Assembly: GCF_025421775.1 (NCBI RefSeq)
Contig: NZ_JAOEFX010000011.1
Span: 62,001-126,000 of the forward strand
Source: Paenarthrobacter aurescens
GTDB lineage: Bacteria; Actinomycetota; Actinomycetes; Actinomycetales; Micrococcaceae
Direction of reading: 5' to 3'
DNA: 64,000 nt
Below are positions 42,071-51,602 of the stretch, one piece after another; positions within the stretch are counted from its first letter, which is position 1; each line of letters starts with the position of its first letter. The notes beneath the pieces were generated by a model, which saw only the letters and a program-made list of their open reading frames with translations, ran no database searches and had not been told where the DNA came from. The position numbers were made by a program, and so were the translations under genes.

Positions 42071-42372
42071 AGTGCGTTAATTCTACGTGATGTACGCCCA
42101 GACGCTGGACGCGTTGCGGAACGGGACGCCGGATGAAGGGCGCGGCGCGAATGCACCAGTTGGTGGCCGGGCTTCCCACCCATGGGGATTCTTTTTTGAT
42201 TTCTCCGTCATGATTCACCGCGAAGCGGCACTTGTCCATAGTGAGTCCCAGCTGCGGAGTGCCTCGACGCTAATGCCACGGAGTGCTCTTGCAATGCGTA
42301 CTGATGACGAGGAACCCCTGGGGTCCTCGTCATCAGCGCGCCCTCTACACGTTCGACCCCCATAGGAACCAA
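42071..42372. other. Intergenic region before the polymer locus
   Basis: This 302-bp gap between divergent genes holds the leader of the DUF4191 gene and the upstream region of the TagF-like gene. I see no clear hairpin terminator or recognised operator. An open frame from 42283 into the next gene is likely non-coding, because an ATG with AGGAA lies at 42373. Confidence 0.4.
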
Positions 42373-44397
42373 ATGCCCGATCTGCCGCCACTGCTTACCA
42401 TTGTCCTTGAGGAAACGGGACGGCTTGACCGTGAGTCAGCCATGTACCGACGCCTGCTGGCCGCGCGCCTTCGCCTGGAGTCGCAATTCGCCATCCTCCA
42501 CGTTGAGGAGCCATTGACGACGGCCAGCATCTCACGGCTTTGTCAGGAGATCGAGAGCAAGTACGTCATCTTCATGCGTACCTCCCATCTCCTGTCCGCG
42601 AACTACGTGAGTACCATTTTCGAGTATTTGCGGACACGCACTGTCTATCTCGCCGAACCGGTTATCTACACCGGAACCATCGCCAAGAACGTGGCCGGCA
42701 CCAAGATTGACGAGGCCTACCACTACTCCCGTGACACTGACGTCTTTGGCGTTGCGTTCAATACCAGGCGGTTGGCCGACGCGCTGGAGGCGCTGGGCGA
42801 TGTGGACCGATCCGCCATCTATGTCAGCTACCGGATGTACTGGTCCATTGCGAAGGTTAAGCCGCTGAACACGGGCTTCTCGATGGCATCGGACACAAAG
42901 GCAGCGATAGGGCTTCACATCACTGGAGAAGCAAGCCGTCTGGCTCCGGTGATCCCGACTTCAGCCAAGGAAGTCAGACTGCACCTCTTGCGCTATGTTG
43001 CACTGTTCCTGCGGGGAATGCGGGGACAAAAGGCAACATCGATCAGCTTGAGCCATCTACGTGACCTGATTCGCGGCTTCGATCTGATCGACCTGCTCGC
43101 GTTGGTTGAACCGCTGCAGCCTTTCGAGGCGGCCTGGATCCGATGGCTGGACGATCCGGCCGCCAACAAGCAGTTCTATAAGCAACTGAGCGATAGGGAC
43201 GCGTATTTGGTCTTCCGCGATAAAGCGGGCAGTAATGAAAACGCGTTGCCGCTGTACGAGCTGCTCTTCCATGAAGAGATTCTGACCATCGAGAGGTGCT
43301 ACCTGGCGCGAAACCTCAGGTCCGGCCACGCCAGGCCGGGGAGCTACAACTTCTACAACCGGCCTATCGGCCCGTCCTCCACGATTTTGTTCTTCGATCG
43401 GCCGCTGCAAGCGGACGATAACGCTGAGCACCTCTACGAGTACTTCACGCAGAATCATCCGGAGTTCAGCCAGACATACTTCGCGCTCAACCCTAAGTCC
43501 CCTGACTGGGAGCGTCTGGAAAGCAAGGGGTTCAAACTGATCCCCATCTTCACGAAGGAGTTCTACGAGAAGTTCCTGGTGTCCGATCTTGTGGTCTCAT
43601 CCCAGATTTACAGCATCAGGTACAGAGGCAAGTCGTTCGCAAACTCGCGCTTTGTTTATCTCCAGCACGGTATCCAGCTCAATGACATGTCCGATTGGGT
43701 GCTCTCCAAGTACTTTGACGTTTTCGTAGCCACAGGCCGGATCGAAGCGGACTACATGAGCAAACTCGCCCCGGTCGAGACCCTCAACTCCGGGCTGCCC
43801 CGCTACGAGTCCTTGGCGCGCAACGACCACGGGCAGCAGCATCTCCTCTTTATGCCCACATGGCGTTTCAACCTGCACCAGTCGTCAACGGAACACTTCG
43901 CTCAATCGGCGTACTTCCGCGCCATCGACAAGCTGCTTTCGGACCCCGCGCTGCTGGAGTTCCTCGAGGAAACGGACCGCGTAATGCACGTAAAACTGCA
44001 CCCCAATGTGGAAAAACGCGCCGGGCAGTTCAGGTTCTCTGAACGCGTCGTGCAGTCTGATTTGAGCTACCGCGAGGCTATCCGCTCGGCCGAAATGGTG
44101 CTGACTGACTACAGCTCTGCCGCCCTTGACGCTGCCTTCATTGGCACTCCAATTGTGTATTACCACTGGGACGCTGCGGATTTCTTCCGGGATCAGCCCT
44201 ATGAAAGTCGATTGGACTACGTCGACGACGGACTGGGACCGGTGTTCAGTGAGCACGCCGAGGTCGTGGAGCACATCATCCAGGAAGGCTTCGCGGATAC
44301 GGATCCCAAGTTCATCCAGCGTCGCGAACGTTTCTTCGAAGGCGTGGATCCGGCGCGCATCAACGAGAAAATAGTGGAAAGGATGTTGAGTCTCTGA
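42373..44397 (+). CDS. TagF-like CDP-glycerol glycerophosphotransferase family protein
   Basis: This 674-aa protein has a C-terminal Glyphos_transf (TagF/TagB, GT-B) domain: FVYLQHGIQLNDMSDWVLSKYFD, HVKLHPN and MVLTDYSSAALDAAFIGTPIVYYHWD are the CDP-glycerol glycerophosphotransferase signatures. The N-terminal ~250 residues look like a degenerate GT-A domain (LTIVLEETGRLDRES, KYVIFMRTSHLLSANYVSTIFEYL) lacking an obvious DxD. It probably builds a phosphopolyol or phosphosugar surface polymer on the inner membrane face. It overlaps the next gene by ATGA. Confidence 0.8.
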   Translation: MPDLPPLLTIVLEETGRLDRESAMYRRLLAARLRLESQFAILHVEEPLTTASISRLCQEIESKYVIFMRTSHLLSANYVSTIFEYLRTRTVYLAEPVIYTGTIAKNVAGTKIDEAYHYSRDTDVFGVAFNTRRLADALEALGDVDRSAIYVSYRMYWSIAKVKPLNTGFSMASDTKAAIGLHITGEASRLAPVIPTSAKEVRLHLLRYVALFLRGMRGQKATSISLSHLRDLIRGFDLIDLLALVEPLQPFEAAWIRWLDDPAANKQFYKQLSDRDAYLVFRDKAGSNENALPLYELLFHEEILTIERCYLARNLRSGHARPGSYNFYNRPIGPSSTILFFDRPLQADDNAEHLYEYFTQNHPEFSQTYFALNPKSPDWERLESKGFKLIPIFTKEFYEKFLVSDLVVSSQIYSIRYRGKSFANSRFVYLQHGIQLNDMSDWVLSKYFDVFVATGRIEADYMSKLAPVETLNSGLPRYESLARNDHGQQHLLFMPTWRFNLHQSSTEHFAQSAYFRAIDKLLSDPALLEFLEETDRVMHVKLHPNVEKRAGQFRFSERVVQSDLSYREAIRSAEMVLTDYSSAALDAAFIGTPIVYYHWDAADFFRDQPYESRLDYVDDGLGPVFSEHAEVVEHIIQEGFADTDPKFIQRRERFFEGVDPARINEKIVERMLSL

Positions 44398-46277
44398 TGA
44401 CGTTGATTCATGGCTTCAAACGGAGCATCACCGAGGTCGGCAGGGCAGCTGCGTACTCGCCGGCAGGCTTGGAGTTCGCCCGGGCACTCCTGGCATCCCG
44501 CGCTGATTCGCCGGTGCGGCGGATCATCAAGGCCAAAGGCTTGGAGGGCAGAATCCGCCGCATAGCCTCTGAAAGCCTTCCCCAAGGCATCTACTTTGCC
44601 AAGCTGACGATTAGCGGCTGGGAGTCCTGGAAGGGCAAACCGTTCCGACTCTTTCAGGACGGGAAAGTGGTTTATGGAAACATGGTTGAGCCACCAGCCC
44701 GCGGCTTTCCACTTGAGTACCGGAACATCATGGTCACCTCGGACGAAATCTCGCGCTTCACCCTTGATATTGACGCTCCCTATGAGTTGAAGATTGGGCG
44801 GGGAGCCTTCACTACCCCGCAGCAGCTGAAATACGATGACCAGTACGGTGTGGAGCAGCATGGTGATGTCTTCTACTCCCTTCGCGGCAACACAACCAAC
44901 CCGAAGAAGATGCTGATCACATTTCCGGGTTTCGGCCCCTCAACTACCCGGATCTCCTACGCCGTGAGTTACCTCAAGGACCTCACGGATGTCGATCTGA
45001 AAGACACCCTGATGGTGTGCTTTCAAGACCGCTATCTGGTGGCAGGCTCGTACATGATGGTCGATAACGCAGGCAGGCCGCTCGACCACCGTGTTCGGAA
45101 TGCGATTGAAGGCCTGCGAAGCCGGTTTCACATTGATCAAGCCGGAATGCTGTTCTTCGGCGCCTCCAAAGGCGGCACTATCGCCATCCACTATGCCAGG
45201 GACTTTCCCAGTGCCAATCTGCTGCTCGCAGTCCCGCAGATGAACCTTCCGTACTACTTCAGCAAGCCCTTCTTCAAGGACAATCTCTTCCGAAACACTG
45301 CCTTGCGTGACACCGATCAACCGGAAGACCGCCTCCGGCAATACTTCGCAGAGGGCCGCAAAATTGACTACTTCTATACAAATTCGGATGAGTTGAGCAA
45401 TCACTCGCTTATCGAGCTGATAACCGATGTTCCAAACCTTGCCAAGTACCGCATCGACGGCCAACACTCTGACGTTGCCCGCGCTGCACTGCCTGCCATG
45501 TTGGGCATCATCCGGAGATTCCTGAGGGGCCCTGTTGACCAACAGTTCGGCTGCGAAGAGTTGCGTACCTTCCGGCACGGACACACCGTCCAGGTTCAAG
45601 TTCGGGTTGACCCCGCGGCGTCTGGGGTAACTGGAGCAAACTGGTTCATTGAGGGCTGGAACGGCAGGACGCGGTTCCTGCAGTTGATGACGGAACACTC
45701 GTACAACTTCGTGAAGTACACGTCGATGGAGCAAAGCCTCTTCCCGGCTTACGACTCGATCGATCACATCAGATCGGTGGTCGCCATGGAGGCCAACGGG
45801 ACCACATGGACAGGGTCCTTGCCTGGCCCGGTGAAGCCCGGAACGAGAATCTCAAAGCTCACGTTGAGTTCCCAAGCGCTGACTCTTCACGCCGAATCAG
45901 CGCGTGAGTACGTCGTCCTCGACGGTGATGCATTTGCCCGCTACCTCTATCGCTGCCACCGCCTCGCCGCTGACGGCGACACGATGGAAATCCACTTCGT
46001 TTCCGATGCCGAATCAGAGGTTACTGAAGCCCTTTCCGGGGATACCAGCAGGCGGATCGCCTACAAGGCAGTCATCCAACCGCTGGATGGGTGGTCCATG
46101 GCAGACCTCGTAGCTTTGAGATTTGTCATTGCCGCCGGAGTTCGGCGCTTACTCATCGTGGTCCACGGAGACGAGTACGTCCAGGCGTCGGAGGTCCTGT
46201 CCGCAGTTGATTGGGATGACACTTGCCTTCTGACCCGCGAGTCCGAGGCGGTGCTGGCCGGTGCCGGGCAGCAGTGA
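44397..46277 (+). CDS. XcbB/CpsF-like alpha/beta-hydrolase of polymer locus
   Basis: This 626-aa soluble protein has an N-terminal beta domain (about 60-140), then an alpha/beta-hydrolase core beginning YSLRGNTTNPKKMLITFPGFGPSTTRISYAV. The nucleophile elbow is FFGASKGGTIAIHYA (Ser257), and a His in DGQHSDVARAALP could complete a triad. It resembles XcbB/CpsF-type capsule proteins of unknown activity; that assignment is from memory of family patterns. It is translationally coupled to the TagF-like gene, so an acyl- or phosphodiester-handling role in the same polymer is likely. Confidence 0.65.
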   Translation: MTLIHGFKRSITEVGRAAAYSPAGLEFARALLASRADSPVRRIIKAKGLEGRIRRIASESLPQGIYFAKLTISGWESWKGKPFRLFQDGKVVYGNMVEPPARGFPLEYRNIMVTSDEISRFTLDIDAPYELKIGRGAFTTPQQLKYDDQYGVEQHGDVFYSLRGNTTNPKKMLITFPGFGPSTTRISYAVSYLKDLTDVDLKDTLMVCFQDRYLVAGSYMMVDNAGRPLDHRVRNAIEGLRSRFHIDQAGMLFFGASKGGTIAIHYARDFPSANLLLAVPQMNLPYYFSKPFFKDNLFRNTALRDTDQPEDRLRQYFAEGRKIDYFYTNSDELSNHSLIELITDVPNLAKYRIDGQHSDVARAALPAMLGIIRRFLRGPVDQQFGCEELRTFRHGHTVQVQVRVDPAASGVTGANWFIEGWNGRTRFLQLMTEHSYNFVKYTSMEQSLFPAYDSIDHIRSVVAMEANGTTWTGSLPGPVKPGTRISKLTLSSQALTLHAESAREYVVLDGDAFARYLYRCHRLAADGDTMEIHFVSDAESEVTEALSGDTSRRIAYKAVIQPLDGWSMADLVALRFVIAAGVRRLLIVVHGDEYVQASEVLSAVDWDDTCLLTRESEAVLAGAGQQ

Positions 46278-46293
46278 CTCGGGCGGCAATGGC

Positions 46294-47118
46294 ATGGCGC
46301 GGAAAAACCAGGTAATCCACTCCTACGCGGACGTTTCCAAGGTCAGGGATAACGTGGTGCATCTCAAGGACACCCCCGGTTCCGAATTCACCGCATCGAC
46401 AGTGGAATTTGCCGGAACTGGAAATGTCTTGTTCGTCGAGGACGGTGCCCGCCTACGAAATACGAGGCTCCGTTTCCTGGGAAACGATGCCGTCATTCAT
46501 CTGCGAAAGTCCCATGGTTTCCTCAAGGTGATTGCCACCGTATTTGAAGAGTCCGTGTTCTATCTGGGACCCGGGGCAACCTTCACGGCAGAAGCTCGCG
46601 TACTTCCCACCGAGCGCAAGCACGTCATCGTTGGCAGGGACGCAATGTTCTCGTCCCGTGTTGCGTTCAGGACGGCTGATCCTCACTTGATCTATTCCGT
46701 GGAACATCACCAGCGCGTCAACCCAAGTGAGTCCATCTGGGTAGGGGATCACGTGTGGTTGGGGGAGGACACGCTTCTCCTCAAAGGTGCCAAAGTCGGA
46801 TCGGGCAGCATTCTTGCGGCCCGGGCCCTGATTACCAAGAAAGTCCCGTCCAACGCGACAGCCGCCGGGGTGCCTGCCCGGATTGTCGGCAAGGGGATTT
46901 TCTGGACGAGACCTTCAGTCCATGGCTACACCACCGCCCAGACCGAGCTAAGCCATGACCATGCGGGAGACGAATTCATCTTTACTGCCGACGAACAGCT
47001 CGCTGACATCCAGAGCCTTGAGCGCGAATTGGATGCCGCCACGTCCGGAATCGGAAGGGCAGCCTGGTGCTTCCAATTGGATCAGATGAGCGGCAAGAAC
47101 AGGTTTTTCATCGATTGA
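46294..47118 (+). CDS. Left-handed beta-helix acyltransferase
   Basis: This protein of about 274 aa has hexapeptide-repeat (LbH) character through its middle: VGRDAMFSSRVAFRT, SIWVGDHVWLGEDTLLLKGAKVGSGSILAARALITKKVPSNATAAGVPARIVGKGI. The last segment is the classic CysE/NodL-type acetyltransferase end, and His in the TADPH region may be catalytic. It probably O-acetylates the polymer made by the two upstream genes, 16 bp away. A GTG at 46261 overlapping the upstream gene is an alternative start. Confidence 0.78.
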   Translation: MARKNQVIHSYADVSKVRDNVVHLKDTPGSEFTASTVEFAGTGNVLFVEDGARLRNTRLRFLGNDAVIHLRKSHGFLKVIATVFEESVFYLGPGATFTAEARVLPTERKHVIVGRDAMFSSRVAFRTADPHLIYSVEHHQRVNPSESIWVGDHVWLGEDTLLLKGAKVGSGSILAARALITKKVPSNATAAGVPARIVGKGIFWTRPSVHGYTTAQTELSHDHAGDEFIFTADEQLADIQSLERELDAATSGIGRAAWCFQLDQMSGKNRFFID

Positions 47119-47126
47119 GCCAACTC

Positions 47127-47158
47127 AGCCGCGCCGCTTGAGTGCTAGCGGCGCGGCT
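47127..47158. terminator. Hairpin between polymer locus and lipA
   Basis: AGCCGCGCCGC (47127-47137) pairs perfectly with GCGGCGCGGCT (47148-47158) around a 10-nt loop, between convergent genes. No T-tract on either side; probably a bidirectional but weak terminator. Confidence 0.5.
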
Positions 47159-47170
47159 GGGAAGTAATGC

Positions 47171-48178
47171 CTACTTGTGGGCGGCGAGGATGGTGGAGGC
47201 TTCCTGGCGGGTGGTTCCGGAGGACTCGATGTGGGCCAGTGCGGCAGGGATTTCCCAGCCCTTCTTGCGCATCGCGGTGGCCCACAAACGCCCGGCCCGG
47301 TACGAGGAACGCACCAACGGGCCCGACATGACGCCGAGGAACCCGATCTCCTGGGCTTCTTCCTGGAGGTCAACGAACTCCTGCGGTTTGACCCACCGGT
47401 CCACCGGCAGGTGCCGCTCGGACGGTCGCAGGTACTGGGTGATCGTGATCAGGTCACACCCGGCAGCGTGCAGGTCCCGGAGGGCTTCGGAGATTTCCTC
47501 GCGGGTCTCGCCCATGCCCAGGATCAGGTTGGACTTGGTCACCATGCCCAGGTCACGGCCCTGCGTGATGACATCCAGGGACCGCTCGTACCGGAACGCC
47601 GGACGGATCCGCTTGAAAATCCTCGGCACGGTCTCCACGTTGTGCGCGAACACCTCGGGCTTGGAATCACAGATCGCCGCGATGTGCTCGGGCTTTCCGG
47701 AGAAGTCCGGGATCAGCAGCTCCACCCCGGTGCCCGGGTTCAGTTCGTGGATCTTCCGGACCGTTTCGGCGTACAACCACACACCCTCATCGGCCAGGTC
47801 ATCACGGGCCACCCCGGTCACGGTCGCGTAGCGCAACTGCATGGCCTGGACGCTGCGGGCGACCTTGGTGGGTTCGAACATGTCCACCGGGGACGGTTTT
47901 CCGGTATCGATCTGGCAGAAATCACAGCGCCGGGTGCATTCGGACCCGCCGATCAGGAACGTCGCTTCCTTGTCTTCCCAGCACTCGAAAATGTTCGGGC
48001 AGCCGGCCTCTTCACAGACCGTGTGCAGGCCTTCCTTCTTCACCAGGTTCTTGAGCTGGACGAACTCGGGCCCCATCTGGACCTTGGCCTTGATCCACTC
48101 GGGCTTGCGTTCAACCGGGACCGCCGAGTTACGCTGCTCAACGCGCAGCAACTTACGGCCTTCAGGTGCCAAGGTCAC
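47171..48178 (-). CDS. lipA: LipA, lipoyl synthase
   Basis: LipA (335 aa) is a radical-SAM enzyme that inserts two sulfurs into octanoyl-E2. Both clusters are visible: the auxiliary cluster CEEAGCPNIFEC (about 55-66) and the SAM cluster CTRRCDFC (about 82-89). The conserved C-terminal Ser is in SGPLVRSSYRAG. Its start overlaps the lipB stop (ATGA), so the two are coupled. Substrates include SucB in this window. Confidence 0.97.
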   Translation of the reverse strand: MTLAPEGRKLLRVEQRNSAVPVERKPEWIKAKVQMGPEFVQLKNLVKKEGLHTVCEEAGCPNIFECWEDKEATFLIGGSECTRRCDFCQIDTGKPSPVDMFEPTKVARSVQAMQLRYATVTGVARDDLADEGVWLYAETVRKIHELNPGTGVELLIPDFSGKPEHIAAICDSKPEVFAHNVETVPRIFKRIRPAFRYERSLDVITQGRDLGMVTKSNLILGMGETREEISEALRDLHAAGCDLITITQYLRPSERHLPVDRWVKPQEFVDLQEEAQEIGFLGVMSGPLVRSSYRAGRLWATAMRKKGWEIPAALAHIESSGTTRQEASTILAAHK

Positions 48179-48843
48179 TGGAGTGCTCCTTCGTGGGTGG
48201 AAATGAGTGCTTCTTCATGCTTGCGGAATTCTTCCACGAAGCGGTCAACGATGTCGGCCGGGTTGATGGTCCGGCCGGCTTCCAGCGACATGGTGGTGAC
48301 ACTGGCGTCGGTAATTCCACAGGCAATGATCTGCGCGTAAGGCGCCAGGTCATTGCTGCAGTTGATGGCGACACCGTGCATGGTGACGCCGTCCAGGACG
48401 CGGATACCGATAGCGGCAATTTTGCGGTCCGGACCTTTGTCATCGGCAAGCATCCAGACGCCGGCCCGGCCTTTCACAGTCACGGCGTTGATGCCGTAGT
48501 CCGACATCACGGCGATCATGATGGCTTCGAGCCGTTCCACGTAGTCTCGGATACCAGCGCGGTTCTTGAGTTTGAGGATGGGATAAGCGATGAGCTGTCC
48601 GGGACCATGCCAGGTCAACTTCCCGCCGCGGTCCACGGGAACGACGGGTGTCCCGTCAAAGGGTCGCTCGTGATCTTCCGTGAGTTTGCCGGCCGTATAG
48701 ACGGCAGCGTGCTCCAGGAGCAAGACGGTGCTGTTCTTCTCGCCCGCAACAACTTTGTTGTGGATCTCGCGCTGCAGGTCCCAGCCCTGCATGTAATCAA
48801 CGAAATCGGGGGCAAGACCCAGTTGTGAAAACTCAAGAGTCAT
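48175..48843 (-). CDS. lipB: LipB, octanoyltransferase
   Basis: LipB (222 aa) moves octanoyl groups from ACP to lipoyl domains. Motifs: RGGKLTWHGPGQLIAYPIL, the catalytic Lys in DRKIAAIGIRV and the catalytic Cys in IIACGITDASVTTM. The ATG at 48843 follows a TAAGCT-like box by 7 nt, another possible short-leader start; the frame extends 21 codons upstream without support. It forms an operon with lipA. Confidence 0.95.
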   Translation of the reverse strand: MTLEFSQLGLAPDFVDYMQGWDLQREIHNKVVAGEKNSTVLLLEHAAVYTAGKLTEDHERPFDGTPVVPVDRGGKLTWHGPGQLIAYPILKLKNRAGIRDYVERLEAIMIAVMSDYGINAVTVKGRAGVWMLADDKGPDRKIAAIGIRVLDGVTMHGVAINCSNDLAPYAQIIACGITDASVTTMSLEAGRTINPADIVDRFVEEFRKHEEALISTHEGALQ

Positions 48844-48980
48844 GGGTTCAAGCTTAGACCCAGCCGGAGACTGGCCATGATTTTGTGGCGAACCTCTCAG
48901 TCGCATCGCGTGCTGATGGTGCCAGGGAGCGACCTGGGTGCAGCCTGTGGATAACTTCTGCGGAAAATCCCTTATTCCGG

Positions 48981-48986
48981 TAGATC
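48981..48986 (+). promoter_or_regulatory. Leaderless -10-like box of kinase gene
   Basis: TAGATC ends exactly 6 nt before the ATG at 48993. The last base deviates from TANNNT, so this is one of the weaker cases. Confidence 0.35.
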
Positions 48987-48992
48987 TTGTTT

Positions 48993-50609
48993 ATGGAAAC
49001 TCTGGATACGCCCGCCGCCGTCACACCGTCCATCCCGGGCTATGAGACATCCCGCATCTTGGGCCAAGGCAGCAGTTCGACTGTCTGGCTTGCCACGAGG
49101 AACAAGGATGGGGCTCGGTTCGCGGTGAAATGTGCCGTGGGTGCGGCCGGTGGCGGCGGGGCATTTACAGGAACCCCGGCTCTTGAGGTCGCATCACGCG
49201 AGGCAAGGCTCCTTTCCGGCTTCAAGCACCAGCACCTTGTCAGCGTTTACGAAGTCCTTCTGCTGGGCGGCACGGGTTCGGAGAGCCTGGGGATCGTGAT
49301 GGATTACGCTGCGGGAGGCTCGCTCGGCAACCTGCTGGCCAGTCGGCGAAGCCTCCGGGTGGGAGAAGCGGTGACCATCCTGACGCCCATCGCCCAGGCC
49401 CTGGAGTATCTGCATGGCCGCGGTACGGTGCATGGGGATGTGTCGCCGGGAAACGTGTTGTTTACTGCTGAAGGAATGCCACTCCTGGCAGACTTCGGTG
49501 TAGCGGCTGTGGTGGGCGGAGACCAGCAGGAGCTGGATGTTGGGACCCCGGGTTTCATGGACCCCGCCGGCCCCGGCCCGGGGCGCGGAGAGGTTGCCCA
49601 TAACGGGCTTCAGCCGCAGCGCGATGTCTATTCGCTGGCCGCCGTTGGTTGGTATTGCCTGACCGGCTCCGCTCCCCAGCCAGCAGAGCTCCGTCCGCCG
49701 CTTTCCCTCGTCGTGCCGGATGTGCCCAAGTCCCTGGTAGCCGCCCTGGAAGCCGGACTGGACCCGGATCCGCAGGTGCGGCCGTCAGCCCGGGAACTCG
49801 GAACAGCGATTTTCAGGAGCGCTGCACCGGAGCCGCTGGACTTGTCGGGAGCTGTGCATTCCTCCGTTATTCCAGAGCTGCTGACTCGGAGGCAGGCGTT
49901 GGGACGGGCACCAGGCAGGACAGCCCGATGGATGAGATCATGGCGGAAATTCCTGCCTCCCAAGCAAATGTCAGCGCTACGGCCTCAGGGCGGCTTGCGC
50001 CGTCGTCGAGGCCGTCGCCTCAAGGGCGGTGCAGCACTTCTGGCTGCGTCCGTGATCCTGCTCGGCATAGTGGGATGGTCCGTTTGGCAGCACAACCCGT
50101 TATTTGCCGTACGGCAGCCCGAAGCAGTGGAAGTCAGCACAGCTACTCCTGGGCCTGGAGTTGGCCCCACAGATTCGCCGGACCTTCCGGAAGGACTCGC
50201 GCAAGGGCTTCGATCCGAGGACCCCGCAGTTGCGTTATCGGCATTGTCATCCCTGCGTGACATCGCCTTGGCGGAGGGGCGCCTCGAGTTGCTGGCCTCG
50301 GTCAACGCGCCAGGGTCGCCCGCTGAAGCGGCGGATCGTCAGCTGGCGGATCACTTGCGGGAAGCCGGGACTGTATTTGCCGGCTTCCATATGACGCTGT
50401 CCGACGTCGCCACCAAAGGGTCTTCAGAGGCCGACAACGTGTTGGTAGGGGTGACAGCTATGGCGTCCAACTATGAGGAACGCCATCCAACGGGTGCAGT
50501 AGTCCGAACCCAGGCGGCGGGCACGCCGCAGGAACTCCGCTTACGCCTGGTTCGCTCCGAAGGGCGTTGGTGGATTTCGGAAATCCTTGCGCCCGGCACC
50601 GCAGGCTAA
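48993..50609 (+). CDS. Membrane Ser/Thr protein kinase with HGD motif
   Basis: This 538-aa protein has an N-terminal Hanks-type kinase domain: Gly-rich loop LGQGSSSTVW, Lys46 in FAVK, catalytic loop VHGDVSPGNVLF (Asp149, Asn154) and DFG at 167-169. HRD is replaced by HGD, so the Arg that senses activation-loop phosphate is absent. One membrane helix (about 345-365) is followed by an extracellular domain of about 170 residues without PASTA repeats. The ligand is unknown. No phosphatase gene is adjacent. Confidence 0.85.
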   Translation: METLDTPAAVTPSIPGYETSRILGQGSSSTVWLATRNKDGARFAVKCAVGAAGGGGAFTGTPALEVASREARLLSGFKHQHLVSVYEVLLLGGTGSESLGIVMDYAAGGSLGNLLASRRSLRVGEAVTILTPIAQALEYLHGRGTVHGDVSPGNVLFTAEGMPLLADFGVAAVVGGDQQELDVGTPGFMDPAGPGPGRGEVAHNGLQPQRDVYSLAAVGWYCLTGSAPQPAELRPPLSLVVPDVPKSLVAALEAGLDPDPQVRPSARELGTAIFRSAAPEPLDLSGAVHSSVIPELLTRRQALGRAPGRTARWMRSWRKFLPPKQMSALRPQGGLRRRRGRRLKGGAALLAASVILLGIVGWSVWQHNPLFAVRQPEAVEVSTATPGPGVGPTDSPDLPEGLAQGLRSEDPAVALSALSSLRDIALAEGRLELLASVNAPGSPAEAADRQLADHLREAGTVFAGFHMTLSDVATKGSSEADNVLVGVTAMASNYEERHPTGAVVRTQAAGTPQELRLRLVRSEGRWWISEILAPGTAG

Positions 50610-50617
50610 GGAGTGGT

Positions 50618-51517
50618 TCAGCGTGCCCTTTCCTTGCTCAACCAGTCCATGGCGTCAGACAGGGACGGATGCTGCCATTGGTAGCCCGCTTCCGACAACC
50701 TGGCAGGCTCCATCCGCTGGTTGGTCAAAACCAGTTCATCTGCCAGGCCGCCGAGGACCAAACGCAGGGCGGGCCTTGGCACACGCAAAAAGGCCGGCCT
50801 GTGGAAAGCCTCGGCCAGTCCCGCGACGATGGCGTTGACGTCTGCGCTTTCGGGGGCACAAACATTCACCGGCCCCTCAATCTCGGATGTGAGGAGGTAT
50901 GCCAGGGCGCGGGCCTCATCAAACAAAGTGATCCACGGCCAGAACTGGCGTCCGTTCCCAAAGGGTCCACCCAGTCCGAGTTTCAGCAGGGGAAGCAGCG
51001 GCCCGAGCGCCCCGCCGGAGGTGCTCAGCACCACGCCGGTCCTGGGCGTCACTACGCGTACGCCGGATGGTGCTGTCGTGGCGGCGCGCTCCCAGTCAAC
51101 GCACAAAGGGCCCAATACACCACCGCCGGGCCCAGCATCCTCTCGAAGAACCCCGTCGCGTGAGGCGCCGTAGTAGCCGGATGCGGACTGGCTGATAAAG
51201 GTCGCGGGCGGTTGACCGAGTCGCCGCATGGCTGCGGTCAGGGTGTGAGTGGCTTGCAGCCGTGATTCCCGGAGAACCTGGATCCGGCGTTTTGTCCAGG
51301 GGCGGTCTCCGATGCCGGCGCCGGAGAGATTGACCACGGCGTCAGTGCCCGCCAGGACTGCCTCGTCGAGCTGTCCGGTGGCCGGATCCCACGTCCATTC
51401 CCTGGCATCCGTGGCGGCTCGCCGCACCAATCGAACGACTTCATGGCCTTGGCCGGCCAGATGCTCCGACAACGCCGTCCCAATCATTCCCGAAGCTCCG
51501 GACATCACGATTCGCAT
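50618..51517 (-). CDS. TIGR01777-family NAD-dependent epimerase (SDR39U1-like)
   Basis: This 299-aa extended SDR starts MRIVMSGASGMIGTALSEHL (Rossmann motif) and contains VNLSGAGIGDRPWTKRRIQVLRESR and SASGYYG, the TIGR01777/SDR39U1 signatures; a DUF1731-like C-terminus (PRPALRLVLGGLADELVLTNQRMEPARL) follows. Homologues are YfcH of E. coli and Rv2216, which also sits between sucB and lipB. The activity is unknown. It is convergent with the kinase gene, 8 bp apart. Confidence 0.88.
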   Translation of the reverse strand: MRIVMSGASGMIGTALSEHLAGQGHEVVRLVRRAATDAREWTWDPATGQLDEAVLAGTDAVVNLSGAGIGDRPWTKRRIQVLRESRLQATHTLTAAMRRLGQPPATFISQSASGYYGASRDGVLREDAGPGGGVLGPLCVDWERAATTAPSGVRVVTPRTGVVLSTSGGALGPLLPLLKLGLGGPFGNGRQFWPWITLFDEARALAYLLTSEIEGPVNVCAPESADVNAIVAGLAEAFHRPAFLRVPRPALRLVLGGLADELVLTNQRMEPARLSEAGYQWQHPSLSDAMDWLSKERAR

Positions 51518-51590
51518 GACCCATCTCACCATGGCGAAGGCGTGTGGGAGAAACGCCTGCCGGTGCGGCTGACGGTGGGCGGCTCTTGAC

Positions 51591-51596
51591 TATGAT
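51591..51596 (+). promoter_or_regulatory. Leaderless -10 box of tricorn gene
   Basis: TATGAT ends exactly 6 nt before the ATG at 51603. CTGACG (51569-51574) lies 16 bp upstream as a possible -35. Confidence 0.55.
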
Positions 51597-51602
51597 CGAA
51601 CA

